Part shown: positions 1 through 8,071 of the stretch, one piece after another
How the letters are laid out: every line of letters begins with the position of its first letter
How positions within the stretch are numbered: the stretch's first letter is position 1
From: Fastidiosipila sp963510375
GTDB lineage: Bacteria; Bacillota; Clostridia; Saccharofermentanales; Fastidiosipilaceae
Length of the DNA stretch: 64,000 bases
Reading direction: 5' to 3'
NCBI GenBank assembly: GCA_963510375.1
Contig: CAUPES010000006.1
Location: 32,218-96,217, forward strand
The notes under the pieces: model-generated
Seen by the model: only the letters and a program-made list of their open reading frames with translations
What the model was told of the DNA's origin: nothing
Databases searched by the model: none
Position numbers and translations under genes: made by a program

Positions 1-162
1 GAACTTATTCATGGTTTACAACAAAAAGGGTTTGTCGATACAAAAACTTCAGATTTATATGTTGTAGATAGTGACCCAAAAAAGTTATTAGAAAAAATGG
101 CAAATTGGAAGCACCACGACACAATAAAAGAGTTAACAACCATTGAGGATATCAAAGAGTAA
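1..162 (+). CDS. C-terminal fragment of a probable LOG-family (TIGR00730) nucleotide phosphoribohydrolase
   Basis: The window opens inside a reading frame of 53 codons ending in TAA at 160-162. The visible tail has the pattern of a glycine-phenylalanine turn, then LYVVDSDPKKLLEKM and a charged end. This resembles the C-terminus of LOG/TIGR00730 Rossmann-fold proteins, where a conserved GF is followed by a strand and a D-P-E/K-E-L-L helix. LOG proteins hydrolyse nucleoside 5'-monophosphates to base plus ribose phosphate. The catalytic PGGxGT motif lies outside the window, so the family call rests on the tail only and is tentative. Confidence 0.45.
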   Translation, partial: ELIHGLQQKGFVDTKTSDLYVVDSDPKKLLEKMANWKHHDTIKELTTIEDIKE

Positions 163-271
163 CAATTCTATTGTTTAGAAAATGTTTACTCTTTTGATTG
201 AAAGCTCTAACTTTTTGGCAGAAAATTACAGCTATAATTTATGTAATATAATTATGCAAAAGGGTAAATAA

Positions 272-1297
272 ATGGGAAGATATTGTTTTTATTGTGGCAA
301 AGAATTAGAAACTGATGAGAGATGCGACTGCCTTTACGCTCGTAAAAATAATGAACAACAGCGTGATGCAGAAACAGGGACTAATCCGAATTCTACATCT
401 CAAAATTCTACTGATACTACCTATACTAATACCGAAAATATGAATAATACTTCTGAGGATAAATCTCAGAGTACCAAATTCGGTAGAGATAAATTTACTG
501 CCTTCCAAGAAAGCAAGGAAGAACACGCTAATAGAACCCAAAAAGCTGCCAACAAGAAGTCTAAGAAATTCAATAAATCAGAAACTTCCGGAAACAAAAG
601 CCAAAGCTCTTTTTTACAATCATTTAGATTTTTTAAGAACCTTTTCACTTCCCCAACAACTATAGTTAGTGATTCCAAAACCGCAAAGCTTTGGCAATTA
701 TTTGTTGCTGTATTTATACAAGCACTTCTATTTTCATTATGTATATTTTTGTTTGTAAAAAACAGCAACTTATCAAACTTAATAATTTTACAAGATACTT
801 CCAACAAATATAACGTTTTTAACAAATTAAGTATAAGTATTTTTGTCCGTGCTTTTATCTTTTCAATATTTTTAGATATTCTCAGAATCATTGTTGCTTG
901 GATTATCCTTAAACTAATCAGTAACCAGAATTTTAATTTTAGCGATCTCTGGAAAGTATTTTTACCTGGAATTTATTACTCAACTATCATCTACCTTGTA
1001 TCTTTGTTGCTAGTAAATGGTACAGGACTTCAAGGTTTAGTTATAATTGTTTTTGCAGCAAATCTCAGATTGCTAGTCGATATATTTAGTATTAGAGCTT
1101 GGACTAGTTTTACTACAGACAGTTTAATCGGCAATACCATGATTATTGCTATTATCATGGCTATTATTATGAGTTTAGGTGTCAATTTCATTCTTCCTAA
1201 TGTAGCCCATTTCTCTGTACAACCTGGTAAAAGTGAAAACCAAGCTAAACCTAATATTAAAGTTCAAAGGAGTATTTATGACCAAATTTCATTATGA
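272..1297 (+). CDS. Zinc-ribbon membrane protein, Yip1-like topology
   Basis: The 341-residue product starts with a small zinc-ribbon-like knot (CFYC at 5-8, then CDC near residues 18-20), followed by about 100 residues of Asn/Ser/Thr/Lys-rich linker. The C-terminal half holds about five hydrophobic segments (near residues 143-163, 190-215, 230-250, 253-275 and 290-308). A zinc ribbon, disordered linker and Yip1-like multipass domain are common in uncharacterised Bacillota proteins; no enzymatic motif is visible. An AAAGGG ribosome binding site precedes the ATG. The gene overlaps the next start by 20 bases, so the two are probably translationally coupled. The function is unknown. Confidence 0.8.
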   Translation: MGRYCFYCGKELETDERCDCLYARKNNEQQRDAETGTNPNSTSQNSTDTTYTNTENMNNTSEDKSQSTKFGRDKFTAFQESKEEHANRTQKAANKKSKKFNKSETSGNKSQSSFLQSFRFFKNLFTSPTTIVSDSKTAKLWQLFVAVFIQALLFSLCIFLFVKNSNLSNLIILQDTSNKYNVFNKLSISIFVRAFIFSIFLDILRIIVAWIILKLISNQNFNFSDLWKVFLPGIYYSTIIYLVSLLLVNGTGLQGLVIIVFAANLRLLVDIFSIRAWTSFTTDSLIGNTMIIAIIMAIIMSLGVNFILPNVAHFSVQPGKSENQAKPNIKVQRSIYDQISL

Positions 1298-1982
1298 AAC
1301 TGTTAATTGTCCTTATTGCTTAAACGAAGAAAATTTACCAATTTGGGATATAGTTGATATCTCAGAAGATCCAGACTTAAAGAATAAAGTATTTCTAAAG
1401 GAGCTACAAAATTACGAATGCCAAAACTGCAATCGTAAGTATACATTAGATCAACCCTTCTTATATGTAGATCCTAGATCTAAAGTTTTAATTTACTATG
1501 CTCCAAAATTCTCTGAAATTTTGTTAGACAAATCTTCCCGAGATGAACAAGGAAATCTAAAATCAGAAATTAGTTCAAACTTGCCTCTAGATTTTGGTGT
1601 AAATGTTGAAGATTATACTCTTAGAATCTGCTACGACTATAACGATTTAATTGAGAAATTACATGTTTTTGATTTCGATCTAGATGACAGACTAATTGAG
1701 GTAATTAAATTTGCTACTAGATCTAACCCGCCAGCCATAGAAGATGAAAGCGGCAATAAGACAATTAAGCAAATTGAAGCTATATACTTTGTAGGGGTTG
1801 AAAATACTAAGTATATTTTCCAAACGTTCTCAGAAGATGAAGTTTGGCGACAAATACCTCTGGGTGCAGAAGTCTACAACAATGCCGAAGCATATTTCGC
1901 AGATAAGTTTATGGATGATGCTAATTGGAATGTAGTTGACTATTTAGGTTGTGAAATTTTCCTAATGAAGAATAAGTTTTAA
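1278..1982 (+). CDS. CpXC domain protein
   Basis: The 234-residue product begins with a zinc-binding domain of the CpXC family: CPYC at 11-14, a W-D-I and D-P-x-L-K segment, and a second pair C48/C51, followed by YVDP and IYYAP strands. CpXC proteins are widespread and uncharacterised. The C-terminal part is acidic with no further recognisable domain. I start at the ATG at 1278, which has AAAGGAG at 1266-1272; an upstream in-frame ATG at 1233 lies inside the previous gene and lacks a site. The overlap with the zinc-ribbon membrane gene suggests the two act together, perhaps as a cytosolic and a membrane partner, but this is inference. Confidence 0.8.
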   Translation: MTKFHYETVNCPYCLNEENLPIWDIVDISEDPDLKNKVFLKELQNYECQNCNRKYTLDQPFLYVDPRSKVLIYYAPKFSEILLDKSSRDEQGNLKSEISSNLPLDFGVNVEDYTLRICYDYNDLIEKLHVFDFDLDDRLIEVIKFATRSNPPAIEDESGNKTIKQIEAIYFVGVENTKYIFQTFSEDEVWRQIPLGAEVYNNAEAYFADKFMDDANWNVVDYLGCEIFLMKNKF

Positions 1983-2036
1983 ATTTATATTTTTGAGGTT
2001 TTTGATTATCTAATCCATCTAATTTTAGACAAAACA

Positions 2037-2097
2037 AAAGCGAAGTAATTTGTGAACTACGTGTTTTCCACCTTTATCACTTTATACTTCGCTTTTT
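2037..2097. terminator. Bidirectional terminator between CpXC gene and clpC
   Basis: AAAGCGAAGTA at 2037-2047 pairs with TACTTCGCTTT at 2085-2095 and is followed by a T tract. On the other strand the stem is also followed by a T-rich stretch, so it can serve both convergent genes. Confidence 0.75.
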
Positions 2098-2149
2098 ATT
2101 TATCTCGATTATTTCAAGCTCAATTGTTTAATTAAGGAACTAGAATTCA

Positions 2150-4792
2150 CTATTCCTCATTATTCTTTTCAATTGAACTCTTTGCATCTGTTTCTTCATC
2201 TACTTTTTGCAGGGATCTATCAGCTGCTTTTATAACTAGCTTATTGTCCTCTACATCTACTAGAGCAGTATCACCTTCTGAAACTATGCCATCGAGCATT
2301 GCCTCCGCAATCTTGTCCTCAACTTCAGACTGGATTTTTCTTCTCAGAGGTCTTGCACCATATTCTGGAGAATAACCGTCTTCTGCCAAATAGCTAACAG
2401 CTGCATCACTTACACTTACATGTACACCGACTTGTTCAACTCTAGCCGCTAAGTCTTTCAACATATTTCTTGCTATAGTTTCCATAGATTCTTGACCTAG
2501 CATACGGAAGAAGATAATCTCATCAATCCTATTGATAAACTCTGGTGTCAATGTGTCCTTCAATTCTTTCATGACCAATTCTTTAGCCTCTGAATATGAT
2601 CTACCACCATATAAGTTGCTATCAATATCCTCTTCTCCTGAAACAACTGCCTTGCTTGTACTGCCGAAACCAATTTCTCGACCTTGAGCTGTTGTTAACA
2701 GTCTAGCACCAATGTTAGATGTCATAATTATTATAGTGTTACGGAAGTCTACTGTTCTACCCTGTCCGTCTGTCAATCTACCGTCCTCTAGAACTTGTAA
2801 AAGAATATTAAGAACATCTGGGTGAGCTTTCTCAATCTCATCGAATAGTACTACACTGTATGGACGTCTTCTAACTGCTTCAGTTAATTGTCCACTCTCT
2901 TCGTAACCTACATAGCCTGGAGGAGATCCGATGAATTTATTGACGTCGAATTTCTCCATGTATTCCGACATATCGAATCTTACCATAGCCTTTTCTTCAC
3001 CGAACATCTCGATAGCTAGGGCCTTGGCTAATTCTGTCTTACCAACACCTGTTGTACCCAAAAAGATAAAGGATCCTGTTGGCCTTGAGGGGTCTTTGAG
3101 TCCTAGACGACCACGTTTGATCGCTCTAGAAACACTCTCAACTGCTTCTTTCTGACCGATTACTCGTTTCTCAAGATCTTGCTCTAAATTTTTCAATCTT
3201 TCTTGGTCGGATTCATTGATCTTGCTGACTGGTATACCTGTCCAATCTGCTACTACTTCAGCGATATCCTCTTCGGTCAAAATATTGTGCTCTGTATCAA
3301 CAGACTTCTTCCATTTAGCACGCATTGCATTGAGCTCTTCTTCTAACTTCAATTCTTCGCTACGAAGTTTAGCTGCATTTTCATAATCTTCTAGTTTGGC
3401 AGCTTCTTCTTTTTGAGCTTCAATCTCTTGCAAACGTTGTTCGATATCTTTAACCTCTGTAGGTTCTACAAAGTTATTTAAACGTATCTTGGAGCTACCC
3501 TCATCAATTAGGTCAATTGCTTTGTCCGGCAAAAATCTATCTGTTATATATCTTGTAGAAAGATCTATAGAAGCTTTGATCGCTTCATCGGTAATTTTTA
3601 CACCGTGGTGAGCTTCGTATTTATCCTTAATACCTTCTAGGATTTGGTATGTTTCCTCAGGACTTGGCTCATCGACCATAACTGACTGGAACCTACGCTC
3701 TAGAGCTTTATCCTTCTCTATAACTTTTCTATATTCATCAATAGTTGTTGCACCAATAATTTGCAATTCGCCACGAGCGAGCATTGGTTTCATGATATTT
3801 GATGCGTCCAAGGTACCTTCACCAGCACCTGCTCCTACAATTGTATGGAGCTCATCGATGAAAAGAATAATGTTAGCAGCAGCTGTAGCTTCTTTGATTA
3901 CATTCTCAAAACGCTCCTCAAATTCACCTCTATATTTAGCACCTGCCAAAAGACTAGTGATGTCTATAGAAATAATTCTCTTATCCTTGAGAGCTTCAGG
4001 CATATCACCTGCGACAATCATGTTAGCTAAACCTTCAGCTATAGCAGTCTTACCAACACCTGCTTCACCGATTAATACTGGGTTGTTCTTGTTACGTCTG
4101 ACCAATATTTGCATAACTCTATTGATCTCTTCATCACGACCAATGATAGGATCAATTCTTCCTTCTCTAGAAGCTTGTGTTAGATCATAACCATATTGGT
4201 CTAGAGTTGGGGTATCAGATTGTTCTTGAGAGTTAGAGTTAGAGTCCTGTCTATTGCCTAAACTTGCCCTTGGGTTGCTTGTAAAACTCTGTCTACGAAT
4301 GTTACCATCTGCATCTTGAGTGATTGTTGTACTAGTGAAGCTATCTGCATATAGGCTAAAGTAGAGCATTCTAGGATCTACTCCCATGCTAGTTAGCATT
4401 CTATACCCAACACTCTCTGCCTCTCTTAAGATTGCACCCATGAGGTGTTCTGGCTCGACAGATTTGGAGTTGTTCCTGTTAGACTCATTTACTGCTAGCT
4501 CTATGACTCTCTTGGTTCTTGGGGTCATCATTTGAATTGCAGCTTCTACGCCTTCTGGATTAGTAATCTCTATATTTTTTGCTTCTTTGCCATTAACTCT
4601 GTTCAAAGCTTCGGCAAAATTCTCAGCAGTAATTCCCTGAGCATTTAAAGCGTTTTGGGCTTTACCCTCTCCTTCTGCAAGAACACCTGCAATTATGTGT
4701 TCTGTGCTTATATAATCTTGTGAGTATGTCAAAGCTGTTTCATAAGCTTTAGATAATACTTTTGCTGTTCTATCTGTATATCTTAGTATCAT
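2150..4792 (-). CDS. clpC: ClpC, AAA+ unfoldase of the ClpCP protease
   Basis: The 880-residue Hsp100 ATPase has a Clp_N double repeat (residues 1-145), a first AAA+ module with Walker A GEAGVGKT at 242-249 and Walker B IDEL near 312, a middle coiled UVR-like segment (about 455-490), and a second AAA+ module with Walker A GTTGVGKT at 579-586. An IGFG loop near 707-710 is the expected ClpP docking loop, so the protein should feed ClpP. The length is slightly above the usual 810-850 because of a Ser/Asn-rich stretch around residues 150-200. The start has AAAGGAG eight bases upstream. It follows ctsR, and repression by CtsR is expected. Confidence 0.97.
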   Translation of the reverse strand: MILRYTDRTAKVLSKAYETALTYSQDYISTEHIIAGVLAEGEGKAQNALNAQGITAENFAEALNRVNGKEAKNIEITNPEGVEAAIQMMTPRTKRVIELAVNESNRNNSKSVEPEHLMGAILREAESVGYRMLTSMGVDPRMLYFSLYADSFTSTTITQDADGNIRRQSFTSNPRASLGNRQDSNSNSQEQSDTPTLDQYGYDLTQASREGRIDPIIGRDEEINRVMQILVRRNKNNPVLIGEAGVGKTAIAEGLANMIVAGDMPEALKDKRIISIDITSLLAGAKYRGEFEERFENVIKEATAAANIILFIDELHTIVGAGAGEGTLDASNIMKPMLARGELQIIGATTIDEYRKVIEKDKALERRFQSVMVDEPSPEETYQILEGIKDKYEAHHGVKITDEAIKASIDLSTRYITDRFLPDKAIDLIDEGSSKIRLNNFVEPTEVKDIEQRLQEIEAQKEEAAKLEDYENAAKLRSEELKLEEELNAMRAKWKKSVDTEHNILTEEDIAEVVADWTGIPVSKINESDQERLKNLEQDLEKRVIGQKEAVESVSRAIKRGRLGLKDPSRPTGSFIFLGTTGVGKTELAKALAIEMFGEEKAMVRFDMSEYMEKFDVNKFIGSPPGYVGYEESGQLTEAVRRRPYSVVLFDEIEKAHPDVLNILLQVLEDGRLTDGQGRTVDFRNTIIIMTSNIGARLLTTAQGREIGFGSTSKAVVSGEEDIDSNLYGGRSYSEAKELVMKELKDTLTPEFINRIDEIIFFRMLGQESMETIARNMLKDLAARVEQVGVHVSVSDAAVSYLAEDGYSPEYGARPLRRKIQSEVEDKIAEAMLDGIVSEGDTALVDVEDNKLVIKAADRSLQKVDEETDAKSSIEKNNEE

Positions 4793-4957
4793 AAGCGTTC
4801 CTCCTTTTTTGTTTGCGTTAGTGTTTTTAGTTGTTTTTTAGTTTAGTTTTTTTGTTTGTTTATTGGGTTCGTGTTTGTTGTCATTTTTATTATTTGTTAA
4901 AGTTTGTTGCAAATTGTTTATTTAAATCTAATTCTAGTTAATTTAAACTCATGCCCA
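4793..4957 (-). other. ctsR-clpC spacer, C/A-rich leader with almost no G
   Basis: Read on the coding (minus) strand this 165-base spacer is made almost entirely of A, C and T, with many AAACAA and AACAAAC runs, until the AAAGGAGG site of clpC. I see no hairpin or T tract, so read-through from ctsR is expected. McsA and McsB, which sit here in many Bacillota, are absent. Confidence 0.6.
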
Positions 4958-5431
4958 TTAGTCTTCAAGATTCACCAACAGCTCCACTAGCATGTTCTTT
5001 AGTATTTTCATTCGTATTGTGTCCCTTAAAATTCCATCCACTTGATCAAGACTACTATCTGATATAGCAGCCATGAATAGCCTTGCAGTATCTGCATCCA
5101 TAACATCATAGTCATAGAAATTCCTAATAAATATATCTGCTTGTTTCTGGGTTAAAGTATTACCTAAAGAATTAACAGCGTGCATTATGTAGCCTGCTTG
5201 ATTATTGTTGGTATCTATCTTGTAAATTCGTATAGAACCTCCACCACCTCTTCTACTTTCTACTCTGTACCCGTTACTACTGGTAAATCTTGTAGATAAA
5301 ACGTAAGTTACTTGAGAAGGGACGCAATTTGCTTGTCTCGCTAATTCTCCACGAGTAATTTCTGCGAATCCATTATTTGCATCAATTATTTCTTTTATCA
5401 TCGCTTCAACTATGTCACTTATCCTTGCCAT
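4958..5431 (-). CDS. ctsR: CtsR, transcriptional repressor of class III heat-shock genes
   Basis: The 157-residue protein matches CtsR throughout: an N-terminal winged helix-turn-helix (residues 1-70) with the characteristic glycine wing RGGGG at 61-65, then a helical dimerisation domain with the conserved DADTARL-type segment. CtsR binds direct heptad repeats and represses clp genes; heat releases it through the glycine-rich wing. Two perfect-spacing CtsR boxes lie just upstream, so it autoregulates itself and clpC. An AAGGAGGA ribosome binding site precedes the ATG. The usual mcsA/mcsB neighbours are missing, so arginine-kinase control of CtsR is not encoded here. Confidence 0.96.
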   Translation of the reverse strand: MARISDIVEAMIKEIIDANNGFAEITRGELARQANCVPSQVTYVLSTRFTSSNGYRVESRRGGGGSIRIYKIDTNNNQAGYIMHAVNSLGNTLTQKQADIFIRNFYDYDVMDADTARLFMAAISDSSLDQVDGILRDTIRMKILKNMLVELLVNLED

Positions 5432-5523
5432 CTCTTCCTCCTTGTACTGTTTGTGTTTGTCTGTTTGTTTATTTGTTTATAAAACTATTATAGTTCATTT
5501 AATGGAGCCTTGTTTTGAATCCT

Positions 5524-5540
5524 TTTGACTTTGTTTGACA
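5524..5540 (-). promoter_or_regulatory. CtsR operator 1 (downstream of -10)
   Basis: On the minus strand the site reads TGTCAAA CAA AGTCAAA, which fits the CtsR heptad direct repeat with a 3-base spacer. It covers the expected transcription start, just downstream of the -10 box. Confidence 0.9.
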
Positions 5541-5543
5541 TTC

Positions 5544-5571
5544 ATTATACAATCTTGAATATTGTTGTCAA
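5544..5571 (-). promoter_or_regulatory. Sigma-A promoter of ctsR-clpC
   Basis: On the minus strand a perfect TTGACA (5566-5571) is separated by 16 bases from a perfect TATAAT (5544-5549). CtsR boxes lie on each side. Confidence 0.88.
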
Positions 5572-5577
5572 GTGTTT

Positions 5578-5594
5578 TTTGACTTTCTTTGACA
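5578..5594 (-). promoter_or_regulatory. CtsR operator 2 (upstream of -35)
   Basis: On the minus strand the site reads TGTCAAA GAA AGTCAAA, a second heptad pair with the same 3-base spacer. It sits seven bases upstream of the -35 box. Confidence 0.88.
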
Positions 5595-5624
5595 TTTATT
5601 TTATATTTTTGATGGATATACGAG

Positions 5625-5648
5625 AAAAGCAGCTCTAGTGCTGCTTTC
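5625..5648 (-). terminator. Terminator of the exonuclease gene
   Basis: AAAGCAGC and GCTGCTTT (5626-5633 and 5640-5647) form an 8-bp stem with a 6-base loop. On the minus strand it is followed by TTTT, 15 bases after the stop codon. Confidence 0.75.
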
Positions 5649-5662
5649 CATCTAAAAAATAT

Positions 5663-6589
5663 CTAACCCAATTTATGAACCATCCAATCAATCTTCACAT
5701 CTGCTTTGACATGGAAAGGAAAATTAAACTCATGCTCCTGTTTGTTTCTGAAACACATGAGATTTATCAAAACTGTGCCATGCTCTGGACAAACAGTGCT
5801 GTTATTTAAATGCATTCCATGTTTTGCAGGTTTCCAATTTTTTTTAAATTTAAGTTTGGTCTTGCAAGCAGGACAATTCCAGTCAGTATTATGGGCAATT
5901 TTAATCAAGTCTGACGATTTGTTAATATCATCAAATATAAGTTTATCTCTATAATTTAAATTAATATCATAAGAATATTTATATAACTCGGCAAAAAGTT
6001 CCTCAGGATCGGAACTTATCTTATCTTCTTTTTGTAAATGTCTAATTGTTCTTTGAAAAATAATTGCTGTATACCAAGCGTCATTAAGTGCTTTGTGCAA
6101 ATCCTTTTCTGGTTCTATTTCTAGAAATTCAAGAGCTGTAGCAACACTATTTTGAGTATTTCTATCTTCTTTTGCTAAACTGAATAATCTCTGTGCATCG
6201 AAAAAACGCATCCCTATCGGCCATTGCAGATTATAGGCTTCTAAATTGGAAATCCACGGTCTAACATCGTTATTACTCCAAGTACAAAAAAGTATCTCAT
6301 CACCGAATTGCTTACACCATTCTGTGAAATGCAAAAAGGCCTCAGGGAAGTTGAGACCTGTTTTAAGGCTGGCATTATCTCTTTGAGTAACCTTTGCAAC
6401 ATGCTTATGTAGTTCAGTAAAAAAATTAGCTTTTACATTAGTAGAAAAACTATCCAAAATATTTAATTGTTCATCTAAACGCCAAGCTCCTATTTCAATA
6501 ATTTCTTCATTAGGAGTCATGGTATTTTTTGATTTATTCTTCTTGTATGGATTATCAATATTCCACTCTAAGTCAAAAACTATATACAT
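5663..6589 (-). CDS. DEDDh 3'-5' exonuclease (KapD/ERI-1-like) with C-terminal zinc ribbon
   Basis: The 308-residue protein has the RNase T/DEDDh exonuclease fold: motif I DLEWN (D6, E8), the EEIIEIGAW strand near residue 30, motif II NDVRPW, and motif III H-x4-D in HKALNDAW near residue 175. These acidic residues bind two metal ions for hydrolysis of nucleic-acid 3' ends. The length and the ERI-1-like N-terminus resemble KapD-type enzymes. The C-terminal 80 residues add a zinc-ribbon-like CPAC...C-x-HG segment, possibly for substrate binding. The substrate (RNA or DNA) cannot be told from sequence. It is monocistronic with its own terminator. Confidence 0.85.
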   Translation of the reverse strand: MYIVFDLEWNIDNPYKKNKSKNTMTPNEEIIEIGAWRLDEQLNILDSFSTNVKANFFTELHKHVAKVTQRDNASLKTGLNFPEAFLHFTEWCKQFGDEILFCTWSNNDVRPWISNLEAYNLQWPIGMRFFDAQRLFSLAKEDRNTQNSVATALEFLEIEPEKDLHKALNDAWYTAIIFQRTIRHLQKEDKISSDPEELFAELYKYSYDINLNYRDKLIFDDINKSSDLIKIAHNTDWNCPACKTKLKFKKNWKPAKHGMHLNNSTVCPEHGTVLINLMCFRNKQEHEFNFPFHVKADVKIDWMVHKLG

Positions 6590-6690
6590 AACACTATGTT
6601 CTAATATTCTAAGGTAATTTTTCTATAGCTCAGTTACTATTATCTATATTTATAAAGTAGTTATATTCTTAAAATATTATCCTCATCAAA

Positions 6691-7707
6691 TTAGTGAATG
6701 TATGAATAATATCCTGTTGCACTCGCAGATATAACTCTCTTATTGTATACAAATGGTGAATAATTCCAACCACCTTCAGAGATTAATATACTGCCATCTT
6801 CATAAACAGCCTCAACAAAGGCTACGTGCATATTACCCATATAAATAGCAGCTCCTACTGCAGGAGTATTATTAACTACAAGACCTGCTGCAGCGGCTCT
6901 AGATGGCCATGAATCAGCTGCACCGAGATTTGTTGGCAATGGACGACCAATTGCATATCTCGCATTATATACATACCAGGTACACCAACCTGCTCCATAA
7001 AATTCTGATCCAGGTTGTGCAACACTACCAACATATCCAGAAAGATTTAAATTGCCTGGAACATAATAGTTGTTTGTTGGTGCTTCAGTTGCTTGAGTAG
7101 TTGGCGCTGGTGTTGTAGTTGTTGTCGGAGCCTGTGTTGTAGTTGTTGTAGTTGTAGGCGCTTTCGTTGTTGTGGTTGTTCGTGCCTTGGTTGTTGCACT
7201 TGTTGTAGGTGCTTTTGTTGTAGTTGCTTGCACCTTTCTTGTACGTTGAACATTATTCTTTGTACTTGCAACAGTAGATTTAACTACAGTTGTTGATTCT
7301 ACAACTGCTCTAACGTCATTACTAATGATATTATCGTTACTATCCAAATTATCTGCATTTCTATCAAGAAGGCTTACAGAATTGATATTTGCCATGTCCT
7401 TATCAAGAAGCTTAGCTTCTTTTAGTTTTATGTTAGCTTTCTTTTTAGCCAAATCTGAATTTAAGCCACCACGATTTATACCATGATCAGTAAGGCTATC
7501 AATATCAGCCAAAAGGTCAATTGCTTCTTTTGTAACTTTCTCAGTAAGATTTAATTCTGGAACTTCTTGACCTTCTGCATCTACTTTACGTCCTGAATTT
7601 ACTAAAATTGAACTTGATACCACCACTACTAAGGCAATGGCTGGAACAATTTTTAATACTGATTTTAAGGTGATTTTATTTTCTAGATTAAATTTATCTT
7701 TTAACAT
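6691..7707 (-). CDS. Secreted or anchored CHAP-domain cell-wall hydrolase
   Basis: The 338-residue protein has a membrane/signal segment (residues 17-38), a charged helical region (50-130), a Thr/Ala/Lys/Pro-rich linker (150-212) typical of wall-spanning spacers, and a C-terminal CHAP domain. The catalytic cysteine is C242 in WCTWY and the histidine H294 in NMHVAFVE. CHAP enzymes cleave peptidoglycan amide bonds, so a role in wall remodelling is likely. The ATG has no Shine-Dalgarno sequence. Instead a 9-codon reading frame overlaps the start, which suggests coupled initiation. A signal-anchor is as possible as a cleaved peptide. Confidence 0.88.
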   Translation of the reverse strand: MLKDKFNLENKITLKSVLKIVPAIALVVVVSSSILVNSGRKVDAEGQEVPELNLTEKVTKEAIDLLADIDSLTDHGINRGGLNSDLAKKKANIKLKEAKLLDKDMANINSVSLLDRNADNLDSNDNIISNDVRAVVESTTVVKSTVASTKNNVQRTRKVQATTTKAPTTSATTKARTTTTTKAPTTTTTTTQAPTTTTTPAPTTQATEAPTNNYYVPGNLNLSGYVGSVAQPGSEFYGAGWCTWYVYNARYAIGRPLPTNLGAADSWPSRAAAAGLVVNNTPAVGAAIYMGNMHVAFVEAVYEDGSILISEGGWNYSPFVYNKRVISASATGYYSYIH

Positions 7708-7730
7708 AATTTAGGTTTTGATTCAGACAT
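7701..7730 (-). CDS. Possible leader peptide MSESKPKLC overlapping the CHAP start
   Basis: This nine-codon ATG frame ends in TAA with the stop overlapping the CHAP start codon (ATGTTAA arrangement). A weak AGAGGG site lies 13 bases upstream. The overlap could reinitiate ribosomes on the CHAP gene, which lacks its own site. No proof of translation. Confidence 0.35.
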   Translation of the reverse strand: MSESKPKLC

Positions 7731-7760
7731 GTCAAGTTTGTAACCCTCTAAGCTGTATAA

Positions 7761-7793
7761 CTAAATGTCTTCTTTCAAACTCTCCTTTTTCAT
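7761..7793 (-). CDS. Possible second leader ORF (MKKESLKEDI) in the CHAP leader
   Basis: A ten-codon ATG frame lies in the same 5' leader. It has no clear ribosome binding site and instead contains an AAAGGAGAG sequence itself, so it may be only incidental. Confidence 0.2.
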   Translation of the reverse strand: MKKESLKEDI

Positions 7794-7862
7794 CTGAATT
7801 AATGTGTCACTTAAGTTCCACACTTCATAATGTCCAATAAAAGATATTAAAACATGATAGTA

Positions 7863-7891
7863 ATAATAACCTTATGTAATTTTTTTGTCAA
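7863..7891 (-). promoter_or_regulatory. Sigma-A promoter of the CHAP gene
   Basis: On the minus strand TTGACA (7886-7891), a 17-base spacer and TATTAT (7863-7868) predict a transcript with a leader of about 150 bases carrying the two short ORFs. The remainder of the 7708-8071 gap holds the rpoC terminator. Confidence 0.75.
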
Positions 7892-7975
7892 AACTTTGTA
7901 ATAATGTTTACAATTTTTTTCTAATTTTCGCAAAAGTACGGGCTTTTGGTTAATTATACTCTTTTTCTAAAATGT

Positions 7976-8050
7976 AAAAAAGCAACCTTGTTCTGAATTA
8001 TGAGAATTAAAATTATCTTTATAATTCATATTTCCAAGATTGCTTTTTTT
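7976..8050 (-). terminator. Terminator after rpoC
   Basis: AAAAAAGCAACCTTG at 7976-7990 pairs with CAAGATTGCTTTTTT from 8035, with one mismatch. An inner AATTAT/ATAATT stem lies in the loop. On the minus strand a run of T follows. Confidence 0.8.
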
Positions 8051-8071
8051 GCTAAGTAAATTTTAAATCTA

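Noticed and set aside
3039..4057. TTACCAAC copies in clpC as part of the origin cluster
   Set aside because: Both encode the Val-Gly-Lys of the Walker A motifs and lie far from dnaA.
7047..7296. Cys-rich and Gln-rich frames on both strands
   Set aside because: They are the antisense and shifted readings of the Thr/Ala-rich linker of the CHAP gene.
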